Below are positions 55,660-64,000 of a stretch of 64,000 bases of DNA, piece after piece. The position numbers were made by a program, and so were the translations under genes. The first letter of the stretch is position 1; every line of letters begins with the position of its first letter. The notes beneath the pieces were generated by a model. That model was not told the DNA's origin and searched no databases. It saw only the letters and a list, made by a program, of their open reading frames with translations. This DNA is from Polaribacter sp. IC066 (GTDB taxonomy: Bacteria > Bacteroidota > Bacteroidia > Flavobacteriales > Flavobacteriaceae): positions 1-64,000 of the forward strand of contig NZ_VORR01000002.1 of NCBI RefSeq assembly GCF_007997085.1, given 5' to 3'.

Positions 55660-56280
55660 TTATTTAGGGTCTATAAACGAATCCATGATTTCTGGAATAT
55701 GTACAAGATCTTCATATACATCTATGTCGTTTTTTATTGCCAATAATTTCACTTTTTTATTCTTTAAATCTTCTAACGTATCTTTTCTAACGCTTTCTGT
55801 GCCCCATTCTTTATTTATGAAGATGTTTTCTTGCAACGAATTCATTCCTAAAAGATAGTAACCACCATCTTCAGCAGGCCCAATAACAACATCATTCGTG
55901 TCTAATTCTTGAAATCCTTTTTCGATGTTTTCCGACGATAAATCATACAAATCACTCCCTATAATCATCACTTTTTGATAACCAGCTTCAAATCCGTTTT
56001 TGAAAGCGTTTTGCATTCTTATGCCTAAATTTTCACCAACTTGTTGGTGTTTTTGATATACTTTTGCATCCCAAATATCATTTTCTCTAATTTTTACGGA
56101 ATAATAGACCGCTTTATCAGAATTTACTTCACTTGAAACATCACGAGTTCTTTCTAGTAAAAATTTATAGATTTCTAAAGCAGTTTCATCACCAACCGTT
56201 TTTGCTAAACGTGTTTTTGCTTTGCCTAATTCAGGATTTCTTGTGAAGATTAAAAGTAAGTTTCTACTATATGAATTCAT
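55660..56280 (-). CDS. TIGR04282 family arsenosugar-type glycosyltransferase
   Basis: The 206-residue nucleotide-diphospho-sugar transferase-like protein reads LLLIFTRNPELGKAKTRLAKTVGDETAL at the start. It then has MIIGSDLYDLSSENIEKGFQ and VVIGPAEDGGYYLLGM, the known pattern of TIGR04282, also called rSAM/selenodomain-associated transferase 1. It is typically found with ArsM and the radical-SAM protein ArsS and probably decorates the arsenosugar (inferred). A 350-bp heptamer array lies directly upstream. Confidence 0.9.
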   Translation of the reverse strand: MNSYSRNLLLIFTRNPELGKAKTRLAKTVGDETALEIYKFLLERTRDVSSEVNSDKAVYYSVKIRENDIWDAKVYQKHQQVGENLGIRMQNAFKNGFEAGYQKVMIIGSDLYDLSSENIEKGFQELDTNDVVIGPAEDGGYYLLGMNSLQENIFINKEWGTESVRKDTLEDLKNKKVKLLAIKNDIDVYEDLVHIPEIMDSFIDPK

Positions 56281-56300
56281 TTTTTATAAATTTTAAACAA

Positions 56301-56650
56301 CGAACAACGTAAATCGTCCATCGATTACCGTTTATCGTCTATCGTTAACCGATTATAGTTAGCCGAACGTCGTAAATCGATCACCGAACACCGAACACCG
56401 AACAACGAACAACGTAAATCGTCCATCGATTATCGTTCATCGTTAACCGATCATAGTTAGCCGAACGTCTTAAATCGATTACCGAACATCGTAAATCGAA
56501 CAACGAACAACGTAAATCGTCCATCGATTATCGTCTATCGTTAACCGATTATAGTTAGCCGAACGTCGTAAATCGATTATCGATTACCGAACAACGAACA
56601 ACGAACAACGAACAACGAACAACGAACAACGAACATCGTAAATCGAACAA
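56301..56650. repeat. Heptamer array: 50 units of CGNNNAN with higher-order repeats
   Basis: Exactly 350 bp divide into 50 seven-base units in one register; nearly all start CG and most have A at position 6. CGAACAA, CGTAAAT and CGATTAT dominate. A block beginning CGAACAA-CGTAAAT-CGTCCAT and containing AGTTAGC-CGAACGT recurs at 56301, 56406 and 56504 (spacings 105 and 98 bp). The final seven CGAACAA-type units (56588-56636) are nearly identical. The array ends at the base before the rhodanese stop codon. Confidence 0.95.
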
Positions 56651-57142
56651 CTAATAAACCTTTTCTCCCTTTTTGAGCCATTTACCCCAGTTTTTATTAA
56701 AAGCATGCACTTTTTCTGTTGATTTTCCTAAAGTGTCAATTACTTGAAAATCGGCATTTTTCCACTCAAAAATACCGCCATATAAATTATAAACATTGGT
56801 GTAGCCTTCTTGCATTATTTTATAAGCAATTGTTTCAGAACGAATTCCTAAAGAACAATACACCACAATTTTTGTCGCTTTATCTTTTGGTAATTTTCGC
56901 AAAGTTTCTTCGATTTTAAAATCGTTATAACCCACAGAAATAGCATCTTGCAAATGGCTCACTTTAAACTCTTTTTCTTCTCTTGCATCTAATAAAATAG
57001 CGTTTGTTTTGGGCATTGCCAAAGTTTCTACAGACATATAAGGAATATTTCGCTGATTCCATTTGTTTAGTAATTTATCTAGTTTTTTCTGACCAAAAGT
57101 TGCTGAACTAATAACTAAAAAAAGTAGGAGAATTTTTTTCAT
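56651..57142 (-). CDS. Exported rhodanese-like protein
   Basis: The 163-residue protein has a signal peptide (MKKILLLFLVISSATFGQ) and one rhodanese domain with the active-site loop CSLGIRS. It should act in the periplasm on sulfur transfer, or bind soft metal(loid)s through the active-site cysteine. It lies between arsM and the heptamer array. Rhodanese-like genes recur in arsenic-related clusters, but no specific function is proven. Confidence 0.87.
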   Translation of the reverse strand: MKKILLLFLVISSATFGQKKLDKLLNKWNQRNIPYMSVETLAMPKTNAILLDAREEKEFKVSHLQDAISVGYNDFKIEETLRKLPKDKATKIVVYCSLGIRSETIAYKIMQEGYTNVYNLYGGIFEWKNADFQVIDTLGKSTEKVHAFNKNWGKWLKKGEKVY

Positions 57143-57213
57143 AAAATGTGTTTTAAATCAAAAGACGACTACTTTCATAGCAATGCTATTTCTATAAAAA
57201 CTAGCTGCGCTAG

Positions 57214-58182
57214 TTAACAACATCCACCGCCATCATAATGAAAAGTAGAAGGAGAGAAGAAAATATCATCTCGTCCTAAACTTTCTAAAGCAGCAGCAGT
57301 TTTATCACAAATTGCTAAAGGCTGATTTTTTAATAAAGTATGTCCTAAACCATCATCGAAAAAATCATCTTCGCCATAATAAATAGCTGCTTTTCCTGTA
57401 AAAATACACGGACCATCTGTTGGCATCGGATCTTTAATTGCGGCAACTTCTATAGATTCAATATAAATTAATTCATCTGTTGGATAACTCTTTGGGTCTA
57501 AAATACGATATGGTTTTCTGGCTCTAATTTCAATCGTTCCAAAACCAGCATCGGTCAGCGCTTTTACATAGTTTGCAATCGATAAACTTCCGCTTAAACA
57601 CAAAGCACGCAAGCGGTCATCATTGCGCAACTCATCATTCATTTCTTGCTCACACGTTGGGTCGCTCATTACTAATTTTCCGTGAGGTTTTAAAACTCTG
57701 TACATTTCTGCAATCGCTTTTTTTAAATCATCAGACTTAAAAATATTAAACAAGCAATTTTGAGCAGCCACATCAATCGAATTATCATCCACAGGCAAAT
57801 TCATCGCATCACCTTTTCGTAAATCGACAAAATCGCTTTTAAACCAATCGTTTTGCTCTTCGGCAACTTTAAAGTTTTTTTGAGATGCTTCTAACATTTC
57901 ATCCACCACATCTAAACCAATTACGCCACCTTTACTTCTGTTAAAATAAGCAAATTGTAACAACTCCATGCCTCCACCAACGCCAACATATAGCATTTTA
58001 GGATTGTTCGTTAAATCTCTTGCATGCACCGTAGATCCACAACCGTAGTTCATTTCTTGCATTATTCTTGGAATTTTAAGTCCTGGTAATTCCCAAATAG
58101 GATTCGTAGTGCAACAAAGACCAACATCTGGTATTAAAGCCGCTTCTTTATATACATTATGGGTAGTTTCTAAATAGCTCAT
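57214..58182 (-). CDS. arsM: Arsenite methyltransferase ArsM (arsenosugar-type)
   Basis: The 322-residue SAM-dependent methyltransferase has the glycine-rich SAM loop (MLYVGVGGGMELLQ). Cysteines likely to hold As(III) are C23, C24 and C48 (VGLCCTTN, MNYGCGS), plus others in DPTCEQ and ALCLSG. The terminal GGGCC is typical of the arsenosugar-pathway ArsM. I chose the ATG at 58182; sequence above it reads as non-family residues overlapping the previous gene's stop. It should make dimethylarsenite for the radical-SAM partner ArsS, which is not in this window. Confidence 0.9.
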   Translation of the reverse strand: MSYLETTHNVYKEAALIPDVGLCCTTNPIWELPGLKIPRIMQEMNYGCGSTVHARDLTNNPKMLYVGVGGGMELLQFAYFNRSKGGVIGLDVVDEMLEASQKNFKVAEEQNDWFKSDFVDLRKGDAMNLPVDDNSIDVAAQNCLFNIFKSDDLKKAIAEMYRVLKPHGKLVMSDPTCEQEMNDELRNDDRLRALCLSGSLSIANYVKALTDAGFGTIEIRARKPYRILDPKSYPTDELIYIESIEVAAIKDPMPTDGPCIFTGKAAIYYGEDDFFDDGLGHTLLKNQPLAICDKTAAALESLGRDDIFFSPSTFHYDGGGCC

Positions 58183-58204
58183 GTTTCTTATTTTAAATAT
58201 TTTA

Positions 58205-59032
58205 TTACAATTGAATTCCGAATCCCTGCAAACCACTTTCTATTGCAGGTAATATTTCTGTATTATCCCAAATACCTGTAATAATAGTTCTTGAATATTC
58301 TTCAGGTAACAATCCGTTTTGCATTAAGGTACTCGTTAATTTATAATTGTAATGTAATGTGTGATGTGTAAAGTTAAACAAATCATTTGAGTCTTCAATA
58401 ATTGCATACCAAACATCCGGACTTCCATCATTTGCGGGCATTCCTATAACGCCGGGGTTCAACCAAATTTTTTCTTCTTGTTGATGATGAAATGGCAAAC
58501 CACAATGACCGGCAATAATTAGATTGCAATTTGTAGCCTCGAAATTTGGTTTTTTAACTGCCCAATCTGTAGATTTAAAAATAAACTCTGATACCTGAAA
58601 ATAGGAACCGTGAACCACAGTTGCATTTTTATCCGCATATTGAAAATTGATATGATTCGGCAATGTTTTCAGAAATTCTAACGAATTTTCAGACAATCTA
58701 CTTTGTGCAAAAGGATACCAAAGTTGCGAAAAATCATCGCAACGAGAACCTTCTCTAAAATCGCATCCACAATCATCAGCATTTTCTCTTAACTGAATTT
58801 CTACATTGCCAACAATACTTTTGGCGCCCCACAATTTAAACAATTGCACCGTTTCTTCGGGTTGCGCACAATAGCCAACAATATCGCCAGTACAAATGCA
58901 GTTTTCCGGAGCAATATTTTCTTTTTCAGCAATTTGCTTTAAAGCTTCTAAAGCTTGTAAATTGCTGTAAACACCGCCAAAAAGCAGTATTTTTCCTGTT
59001 ATTTTATCTAAACTCTCTATTTTTTGATCCAT
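58205..59032 (-). CDS. Metallophosphoesterase-like protein with degenerate metal site
   Basis: The 275-residue protein keeps the calcineurin-like fold landmarks GDIVGYC (D50), VVHGSY and AGHCGLP. Motif I, normally GDIHSN, reads GGVYSN (19-24), and the usual GNHD/E reads GNVE (75-78). Two metal ligands are therefore missing. It is cysteine rich (C45, C47, C55, C88, C90, C98). ATG at 59032 gives a 16-bp overlap with the symporter; an ATG at 59059 is possible. It lies directly upstream of arsM. Confidence 0.8.
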   Translation of the reverse strand: MDQKIESLDKITGKILLFGGVYSNLQALEALKQIAEKENIAPENCICTGDIVGYCAQPEETVQLFKLWGAKSIVGNVEIQLRENADDCGCDFREGSRCDDFSQLWYPFAQSRLSENSLEFLKTLPNHINFQYADKNATVVHGSYFQVSEFIFKSTDWAVKKPNFEATNCNLIIAGHCGLPFHHQQEEKIWLNPGVIGMPANDGSPDVWYAIIEDSNDLFNFTHHTLHYNYKLTSTLMQNGLLPEEYSRTIITGIWDNTEILPAIESGLQGFGIQL

Positions 59033-60351
59033 TTCGGAATAAAATATAATATGATACAACTAATAATTCCCCAAATATTTACCCACAATAAAGAGGCATA
59101 TCTTCCTTTTGTAAAAATCAATGCTTCCGGAAAAACATCAAACACTAAAAAGAACCCAAATACTAATCCGCAGAAAACACTCAAGTAAAAACTTACTTTT
59201 GGCACTTTCACTTTCCAAAAAATAAAAATAGGTGTTAAACCAATCACCATGGTTCCAGAAATGGTGGTTGCTGATAAAATTTCTGCTCCAAAAAATACAG
59301 GGATTGTTCCTAAAACCGCCACTACAATCATGGTGATTCTTCCGAAAGAAACCGTTTTCCCTAAATTTAAATCGACTGCCAATAATTTAGAAAATGATGA
59401 AAAAGTAGAATCTAACGTAGAGGCTGCTGAGGTAATCATGATAAAATTGATAACTAATAAAATAACGACTCCAAATGCTTTTCCTACTTCTACGGCAGCT
59501 TGTCCTTTCATTCCTTTTGTTTGCGCATACACACCAATCAAACTAAATAAAACAATGCAAATTGCGCCTAAAAAACTTGCCCATAAAAAGCTTTTTCTAG
59601 TTATTTTGGGTGATGAAATAAAACCTCGATCTGTTAAAACAGGATCGTGAAAAGGATAACTGAAAGACTGAATAAGTGCTGCGAAAAAGAGATTTAGGCC
59701 GAGTTCAAAACTCCAAGTTCCTGACGAAGCTATTTGTTGCGTCGAAAAATCATCCACAGAAAAAATAGTTCCTAAAATGATCATTAGCAACACAGAGAAT
59801 AGCACCATTTGAATTATATCTGTAAAAATTGAACTGCTCAAACCACCTTTTATAGCATAAGATAACGTTAAAACTGTAAATAAAATAATTGACCAATAAT
59901 AAGAAGTACTTCCTTGTGCGCCAAAATAACTACCAATGACCATGGTATTGCTCCAAACTTCATTAAAAAGCCTAAAAGCGATCAGAATAGAAAAAATTGC
60001 CATGGCATTTTTCCCGAATTTAGAAATCAAAAATTCATGAATACTTTTAAAGTTTCCTTTGGTTCTTAATTGGTAAATAATAACACCAGCAACAGCAAAA
60101 GACAAATAATAACCTGCATAGGCAACACCACCAACCAAACCAAATTCTAACCCGAGATTGGCTGCGTTGGTAATGCTTTTTGCAAAAATCCAAGAAATGA
60201 TTAGACTCCCAGTTAATACTAAAGTATTGGGCGCTTTTTTCTTGTTCACAGCTTTAAAAAACTGATCTGTTGTTTTTGCTAAAGGTGACAAGAAAAATAA
60301 TATCAAACTTGATATTAAAATTAATCCCCATTGATAATTTATTACTTCCAT
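59017..60351 (-). CDS. Sodium:solute symporter (SSS family)
   Basis: The 444-residue protein has about 11-13 membrane segments with SSS-family motifs such as GYYLSFAVAGVIIYQLR and an ALIQSFSYPFHDPVLTDRGF loop. It should take up a small organic solute or sugar with Na+. In this locus it may import an arsenosugar precursor or related metabolite. This is inferred from position: the metallophosphoesterase-like gene overlaps its end, and arsM follows. Confidence 0.85.
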   Translation of the reverse strand: MEVINYQWGLILISSLILFFLSPLAKTTDQFFKAVNKKKAPNTLVLTGSLIISWIFAKSITNAANLGLEFGLVGGVAYAGYYLSFAVAGVIIYQLRTKGNFKSIHEFLISKFGKNAMAIFSILIAFRLFNEVWSNTMVIGSYFGAQGSTSYYWSIILFTVLTLSYAIKGGLSSSIFTDIIQMVLFSVLLMIILGTIFSVDDFSTQQIASSGTWSFELGLNLFFAALIQSFSYPFHDPVLTDRGFISSPKITRKSFLWASFLGAICIVLFSLIGVYAQTKGMKGQAAVEVGKAFGVVILLVINFIMITSAASTLDSTFSSFSKLLAVDLNLGKTVSFGRITMIVVAVLGTIPVFFGAEILSATTISGTMVIGLTPIFIFWKVKVPKVSFYLSVFCGLVFGFFLVFDVFPEALIFTKGRYASLLWVNIWGIISCIILYFIPKWIKK

Positions 60352-60364
60352 AAATTTATATAGA

Positions 60365-60397
60365 AGACCTCACAGGTTTTTAAAACCTGTGAGGTCT
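60365..60397. terminator. Palindromic hairpin between susD-like gene and symporter
   Basis: A perfect 16-bp stem (60365-60380 with 60382-60397) has a 1-base loop, with CCTCACAGG/CCTGTGAGG arms and T runs. It may end the SusC/SusD transcript, and it belongs to a class of short palindromes common between genes in Bacteroidota. Confidence 0.7.
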
Positions 60398-60401
60398 AAT
60401 T

Positions 60402-61841
60402 TTACTCATTCCACCAAACAGGAATATCCAAACTATTTCCATTGGTTGCTGTTTCTGCTACTTTATAATTTTCTGAATTCAACGATGCAGCTTCTGCAGG
60501 ATAAGGCATTCTTACAGGAATTAAACCCTTATTTAAACTGGCAGAAACGCTTTTTAAGTTCGGAAAACCTGTTCTTCTATATTCAATCCATCCTTCATAA
60601 CCATTGATTACAGAAGCGATCCATTTTTGGGTAATGATTTGCTCTAAAGGAGTTGTACCAAGTGCATTTAAATTAGCATTTCCTGTTAAATATGTAGCAG
60701 CTAAATCAGTGTTCCAATACTCAAAAGCTAGTGTAACTCCTTCATTGTATAAAGTTGCTACGTTGGTAGAAATGAATCCTTTTTGAGCCGCTTCTGCTAG
60801 TAAAAAACTAGTTTCCCAAGCAGTCATAAAATTGGCATCTAATGTTGATGTGTCTTCTCTAAAACTTTTCCCTGCTAAAGAATAGTCTGACAAAGCTGTT
60901 GAAGTTGTAGACGAATTTATACCGTTGATTAAACCATTAAATCCGTTTGAATTTGAATTCGCAAACGGTCTAAAAAATGTTCCAATTCTAGCATCATTTA
61001 AATTGCTTAAGATTTCTTCCATGGTTTCTGATAATACAAAATTATTGAAATCGCCGACTCTTAATTGTGCCAATCTAAAACTATTAGGCTCTGAATTTGT
61101 GAAATCAAAAACGGCATTCTCAGCATTACTTTTGATGTAATTTCCGTTTGTAAATAAGGTTTGAAGTTGCGCAGCAACATCAATTTTTGCAGAAATTCTG
61201 ATGAGATATTTAATCTTTAAAGAGTTGGCAAATTTTACCCAAGACTCCAAATTTCCGTTGTATAAAATATCGCCTTCTAGCGGAATGGATCCTCCATAAT
61301 TCTGAATCGCAGTAATTCCTTTATCTAAATTATCAAAAATTCCGTTTTCATTTTGATAAATATCCTCTTGTAAATCATATTTGGGAGTTACCGTTCCTTC
61401 AACACCATTAAAAGCTTCAAAATAAGGAACATCACCAAATAAATCTGTTAAGCCAGCAGCGATATATGCTTTTAAGATTAAAGCAGGTCCTTCATAAACT
61501 GCAAAAGCAGTAGCTTCTCTGCTTTGTTTTAAAATGATTTCATTGTCTCGTAAATTTGTAAAAAATACGGGCCAAGGATTTCCTCCTAATTGCGGACTTT
61601 TTAAATCGTGTCTGTCAAATAAATTAAAATCTAATGCGGTTCTATGTTGCGCTAATAAATCACCAGCAACGAAGCCTTCGTAACTCATTTGCTCGCCAAA
61701 ATCGTAGATTACTTGTCTTAATAACAAACTGGGTTGCACGGCAACGGGAGCATTCGGATTTGTGTTGATGTCTTCAAAATCTTTGGTGCAACTTGCCAAT
61801 GTGAAGGCTAAAATTGCAATTGTATATATAATTTTTTTCAT
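60402..61841 (-). CDS. SusD/RagB family outer-membrane lipoprotein
   Basis: The 479-residue lipoprotein has a signal and lipobox (IAILAFTLASCTKDFEDINTNPNAP, Cys18). The SusD-like fold follows (about 25-479), with SNSLKIKYLIRISAKI in the middle and LPVW-type residues at the end. It binds ligand at the cell surface and hands it to the SusC barrel upstream. Although it lies next to the arsenosugar-type genes, a terminator-like hairpin stands between, so shared function is uncertain. Confidence 0.92.
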   Translation of the reverse strand: MKKIIYTIAILAFTLASCTKDFEDINTNPNAPVAVQPSLLLRQVIYDFGEQMSYEGFVAGDLLAQHRTALDFNLFDRHDLKSPQLGGNPWPVFFTNLRDNEIILKQSREATAFAVYEGPALILKAYIAAGLTDLFGDVPYFEAFNGVEGTVTPKYDLQEDIYQNENGIFDNLDKGITAIQNYGGSIPLEGDILYNGNLESWVKFANSLKIKYLIRISAKIDVAAQLQTLFTNGNYIKSNAENAVFDFTNSEPNSFRLAQLRVGDFNNFVLSETMEEILSNLNDARIGTFFRPFANSNSNGFNGLINGINSSTTSTALSDYSLAGKSFREDTSTLDANFMTAWETSFLLAEAAQKGFISTNVATLYNEGVTLAFEYWNTDLAATYLTGNANLNALGTTPLEQIITQKWIASVINGYEGWIEYRRTGFPNLKSVSASLNKGLIPVRMPYPAEAASLNSENYKVAETATNGNSLDIPVWWNE

Positions 61842-61858
61842 TTTTTTGAATTATCCGG

Positions 61859-61951
61859 CAAGGTTTCAAAAACCTTGTAGGTATGTTAATATCTAATTCT
61901 TGTAGGAATCTAAATATTCAATTATTATCTAACTTTTTAAAACCTACAAGG
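61859..61951. repeat. Intergenic inverted-repeat cluster between susC and susD
   Basis: CAAGGTTT (61859-61866) pairs with AAACCTTG (61870-61877). CCTTGTAGGT (61873-61882) is the exact reverse complement of ACCTACAAGG (61942-61951). A similar word set occurs in the palindrome at 60365. Confidence 0.6.
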
Positions 61952-61981
61952 AATCTTCGTTCCTCGTAAATGTCTTGCAGG

Positions 61982-64000
61982 TTAAAAATTAAAGGCTACT
62001 TTAAAACCTAAACTTCTGCTGGTGGCATAACTCATATCTTCCACTCCGCTAACAAATCCGTTTCCTTGAACGGCTAATTGTTCTGGGTCGAAATGCGGAT
62101 TTTCTGTAATCACAAATAAGTTATTGCCGATAAAAGAAAAGTTCATATCAGATGCATCTTGTAAGCCTAAAAAACCCTCATTTAAATGTAAGGTATACCC
62201 AAAAGAAAACTGACGTAATTTTAAGAAAGAAGCATCATACACATTGTTTTCTTCGTGATTTCTGTCGTAAAATTGTCTGTAATAACTTTCTGCAGAAACA
62301 GGAACTGTGTTGGGTTGGCCAGAATTTATATTTACACCTTGCGCCACAATACCGGCATCAGGCCTAAAGGCAGTTTCGGCTAATTGACCACCAACATTTC
62401 CTAGCGCTCTCGTTCTTGAAACGATTTCTCCTCCTTGACGCCAATCAAACAAAAAGCTTGCATTAAAACTTTTATAATTGAAAGAGTTGTTCCAACCTAG
62501 CGTAAAATCAGGATTGTAGTTCCCGATTTTAATCAAATTATTATCAGCGATATAACGGCCATTATCATCTAAAAGAAATTGACCTTCTGTGTTTTTCTGA
62601 TATCCAGTTCCATACATGTCGCCAACTCGTCCGCCTTCTTCTACCTGAAACCAAACTGTCTGATTGGCGCTGTTGTAAATGCTACTATACGCCAACGTTA
62701 AACGGCCTTCATCTTGGGGTAAATCGTTAACCACAGATCTATTGGTGGCAAAATTGAAGGTAGTATTCCAAGTAAAATTTCTATTTCTAATGGGCGTTCC
62801 GCTTAAAATAATTTCAACACCGGTTGTCGTTACTTTTCCGCCATTAATTACTTGCTGATGATAGCCAGATGAAATTGCAATGGGTAAAGAAATAATTTGA
62901 TCGCTTGTGGTGGCATTATAGTAGGTGAAATCGATATTTAATCGGTCTTTAAAGAAACGTATATCTGCACCAAATTCATAAGAAGTCGTAACTTCTGGTT
63001 TTAAATTTGCATTCGGAATAAAATTTTGATTGCTAAATGTGGGCTGGCCGTTAAAGACCGTTTGCGATACAAAGGCGCTAGATGTTTGATAGGGATTGGT
63101 GTCATTACCAACTTGTGCAACACTCGCTCTTAACTTCGCAAATGAAATATTTTCTGGCAATTTTACAAAATTTGATAGAATAAAACTTGTTGAAACTGAC
63201 GGATAAAAGAAAGAGGTTCCATCCACAGAAAAAGGAGTTGCCAAAGCACTAGACCAATCGTTTCTTCCTGTAACATCAACATATAAAAAATCTTTATAAC
63301 CAAATTTTGCAATTCCGTATAACGAATTAATTCGTTTTTTAGAATCGAATTGAAAAACTTCAATGGGCGATGCGGCATTGTTCAAACTAAAAATACCAGG
63401 TTGCGCTAAATTGGTTGTTTGCGATTGTTTTGTAGAAGCAGTTTGGTCTAATCTATTCCCTCCAAAAGAAGCATCAAAAGAAAAATCGCCAAAATTATCG
63501 GTATAATTTACCAAGAAATCTGTGTTTACTTCTCTGTAAAAAACATCATGTTCTGCATAGGCTCCGTTTTTAAAACGGTTGCTACTAAAGTTCCGTTTAA
63601 ATCTTCTTTTTTCTGATGAATAATCCATTCCAGAACGCAAAGAGATACTCAATTTTTCTGTAAACTGATGATTTAGAGAAATGTTTCCAAAAAGACGATC
63701 TCTGTGAAAAGAGTTGGTGTTTTCATGTAAGATAAAAAACGGATTATCAAAATACGTATAATTAAAATTATATTGTTGCACGCCCTCTAATCCGGGTTGC
63801 CAGTAGTCTCTTAAGTTCTCAATATTTAAAGATCTTGGTCCCCAAGCAACCAAAGAATAATTCACGTTTTCACTACCATAACCATTAGAAGGTCGGTTAT
63901 CACTGCTAGAATTTATATAATTTACAGAAGAGGTAATTCTAGTTTTTTCTGTCGGATTAAAATTAAGTTTTAAAGCCGTTGTTTTTCGATCTAAATTTAC
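61982..64000 (-). CDS. SusC/RagA TonB-linked outer-membrane transporter (N-terminus outside window)
   Basis: The frame is open from the right edge (64000) to the stop at 61982, about 672 residues. This covers the barrel of a SusC-type protein: NDWSSALATPFSVDG, the GADIRFFKDRLNIDFTYYNATT pattern and the final SLGFKVAFNF with terminal Phe. The signal peptide, carboxypeptidase-like domain, TonB box and plug lie outside the window. Gene order with the following SusD matches a nutrient-uptake pair for an unknown glycan or other solute. Confidence 0.9.
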   Translation of the reverse strand, partial: VNLDRKTTALKLNFNPTEKTRITSSVNYINSSSDNRPSNGYGSENVNYSLVAWGPRSLNIENLRDYWQPGLEGVQQYNFNYTYFDNPFFILHENTNSFHRDRLFGNISLNHQFTEKLSISLRSGMDYSSEKRRFKRNFSSNRFKNGAYAEHDVFYREVNTDFLVNYTDNFGDFSFDASFGGNRLDQTASTKQSQTTNLAQPGIFSLNNAASPIEVFQFDSKKRINSLYGIAKFGYKDFLYVDVTGRNDWSSALATPFSVDGTSFFYPSVSTSFILSNFVKLPENISFAKLRASVAQVGNDTNPYQTSSAFVSQTVFNGQPTFSNQNFIPNANLKPEVTTSYEFGADIRFFKDRLNIDFTYYNATTSDQIISLPIAISSGYHQQVINGGKVTTTGVEIILSGTPIRNRNFTWNTTFNFATNRSVVNDLPQDEGRLTLAYSSIYNSANQTVWFQVEEGGRVGDMYGTGYQKNTEGQFLLDDNGRYIADNNLIKIGNYNPDFTLGWNNSFNYKSFNASFLFDWRQGGEIVSRTRALGNVGGQLAETAFRPDAGIVAQGVNINSGQPNTVPVSAESYYRQFYDRNHEENNVYDASFLKLRQFSFGYTLHLNEGFLGLQDASDMNFSFIGNNLFVITENPHFDPEQLAVQGNGFVSGVEDMSYATSRSLGFKVAFNF

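Noticed and set aside
56301..56650. Possible CRISPR array
   Set aside because: Units are 7 bp with no separate spacers, and no cas gene is present.

Overview
The window comes from a low-GC marine-type flavobacterium (Bacteroidota, Flavobacteriaceae). The evidence is type IX secretion (T9SS) sorting domains, a PorP/SprF-like protein, a SusC/SusD pair, DUF6089, DUF2797 and GH3-family proteins, and the flavobacterial promoter element TAnnTTTG upstream of several starts. A Polaribacter- or Tenacibaculum-like genome is the best guess from gene order; this is not proven from the sequence alone.

Layout. (1) 1-5552: a DNA-damage mutagenesis cassette. A LexA-like XRE/S24 repressor is divergent from dinB, a DnaE-type polymerase and a tyrosine recombinase cut by the left edge; the divergent promoter holds a repeated operator candidate. 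(2) 5717-15478: a PorP/SprF-like protein, then a minus-strand envelope block (CBS protein, NAD kinase, DUF6089, uppS, bamA, two OmpH/Skp chaperones, glutamate racemase), with pdxJ divergent. (3) 15640-30825: housekeeping genes (hydrolase, MazG-like, aroA, queA, rlmN, polyprenyl synthase, GH3, DUF2797), a large secreted BNR-repeat protein, and a nitrilase/YjbQ pair. (4) 31001-36908: a HAD phosphatase and LacI regulator, three translationally coupled glycosyltransferase-type genes, and a MORN-repeat gene broken by a frameshift. (5) 37004-43793: a polyferredoxin membrane protein with an FAD oxidoreductase, then an outer-membrane protein, a GH113-like lipoprotein, a universal stress protein and a lipoprotein. 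(6) 43794-52500: a phosphoesterase between decayed gene remnants, then two very large surface proteins (a lectin/choice-of-anchor/PKD T9SS cargo and an LruC lipoprotein). (7) 53188-64000: a minus-strand arsenosugar-type locus (ArsM, TIGR04282 transferase, nucleoside phosphorylase, rhodanese, sterol-desaturase-like enzyme, degenerate metallophosphoesterase, Na+/solute symporter) with a SusC/SusD pair upstream.

The most unusual features are a 350-bp array of exactly 50 degenerate heptamers (CGNNNAN) with a higher-order repeat, ending flush against the rhodanese stop codon; a second, smaller heptamer array lying just after another stop codon; the arsenosugar locus lacking its expected radical-SAM partner ArsS and carrying a metallophosphoesterase whose metal ligands are lost but which is cysteine rich; and the LexA-like/dinB/dnaE/recombinase cassette with its candidate operators. 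No tRNA, rRNA, CRISPR array or insertion sequence was recognised.
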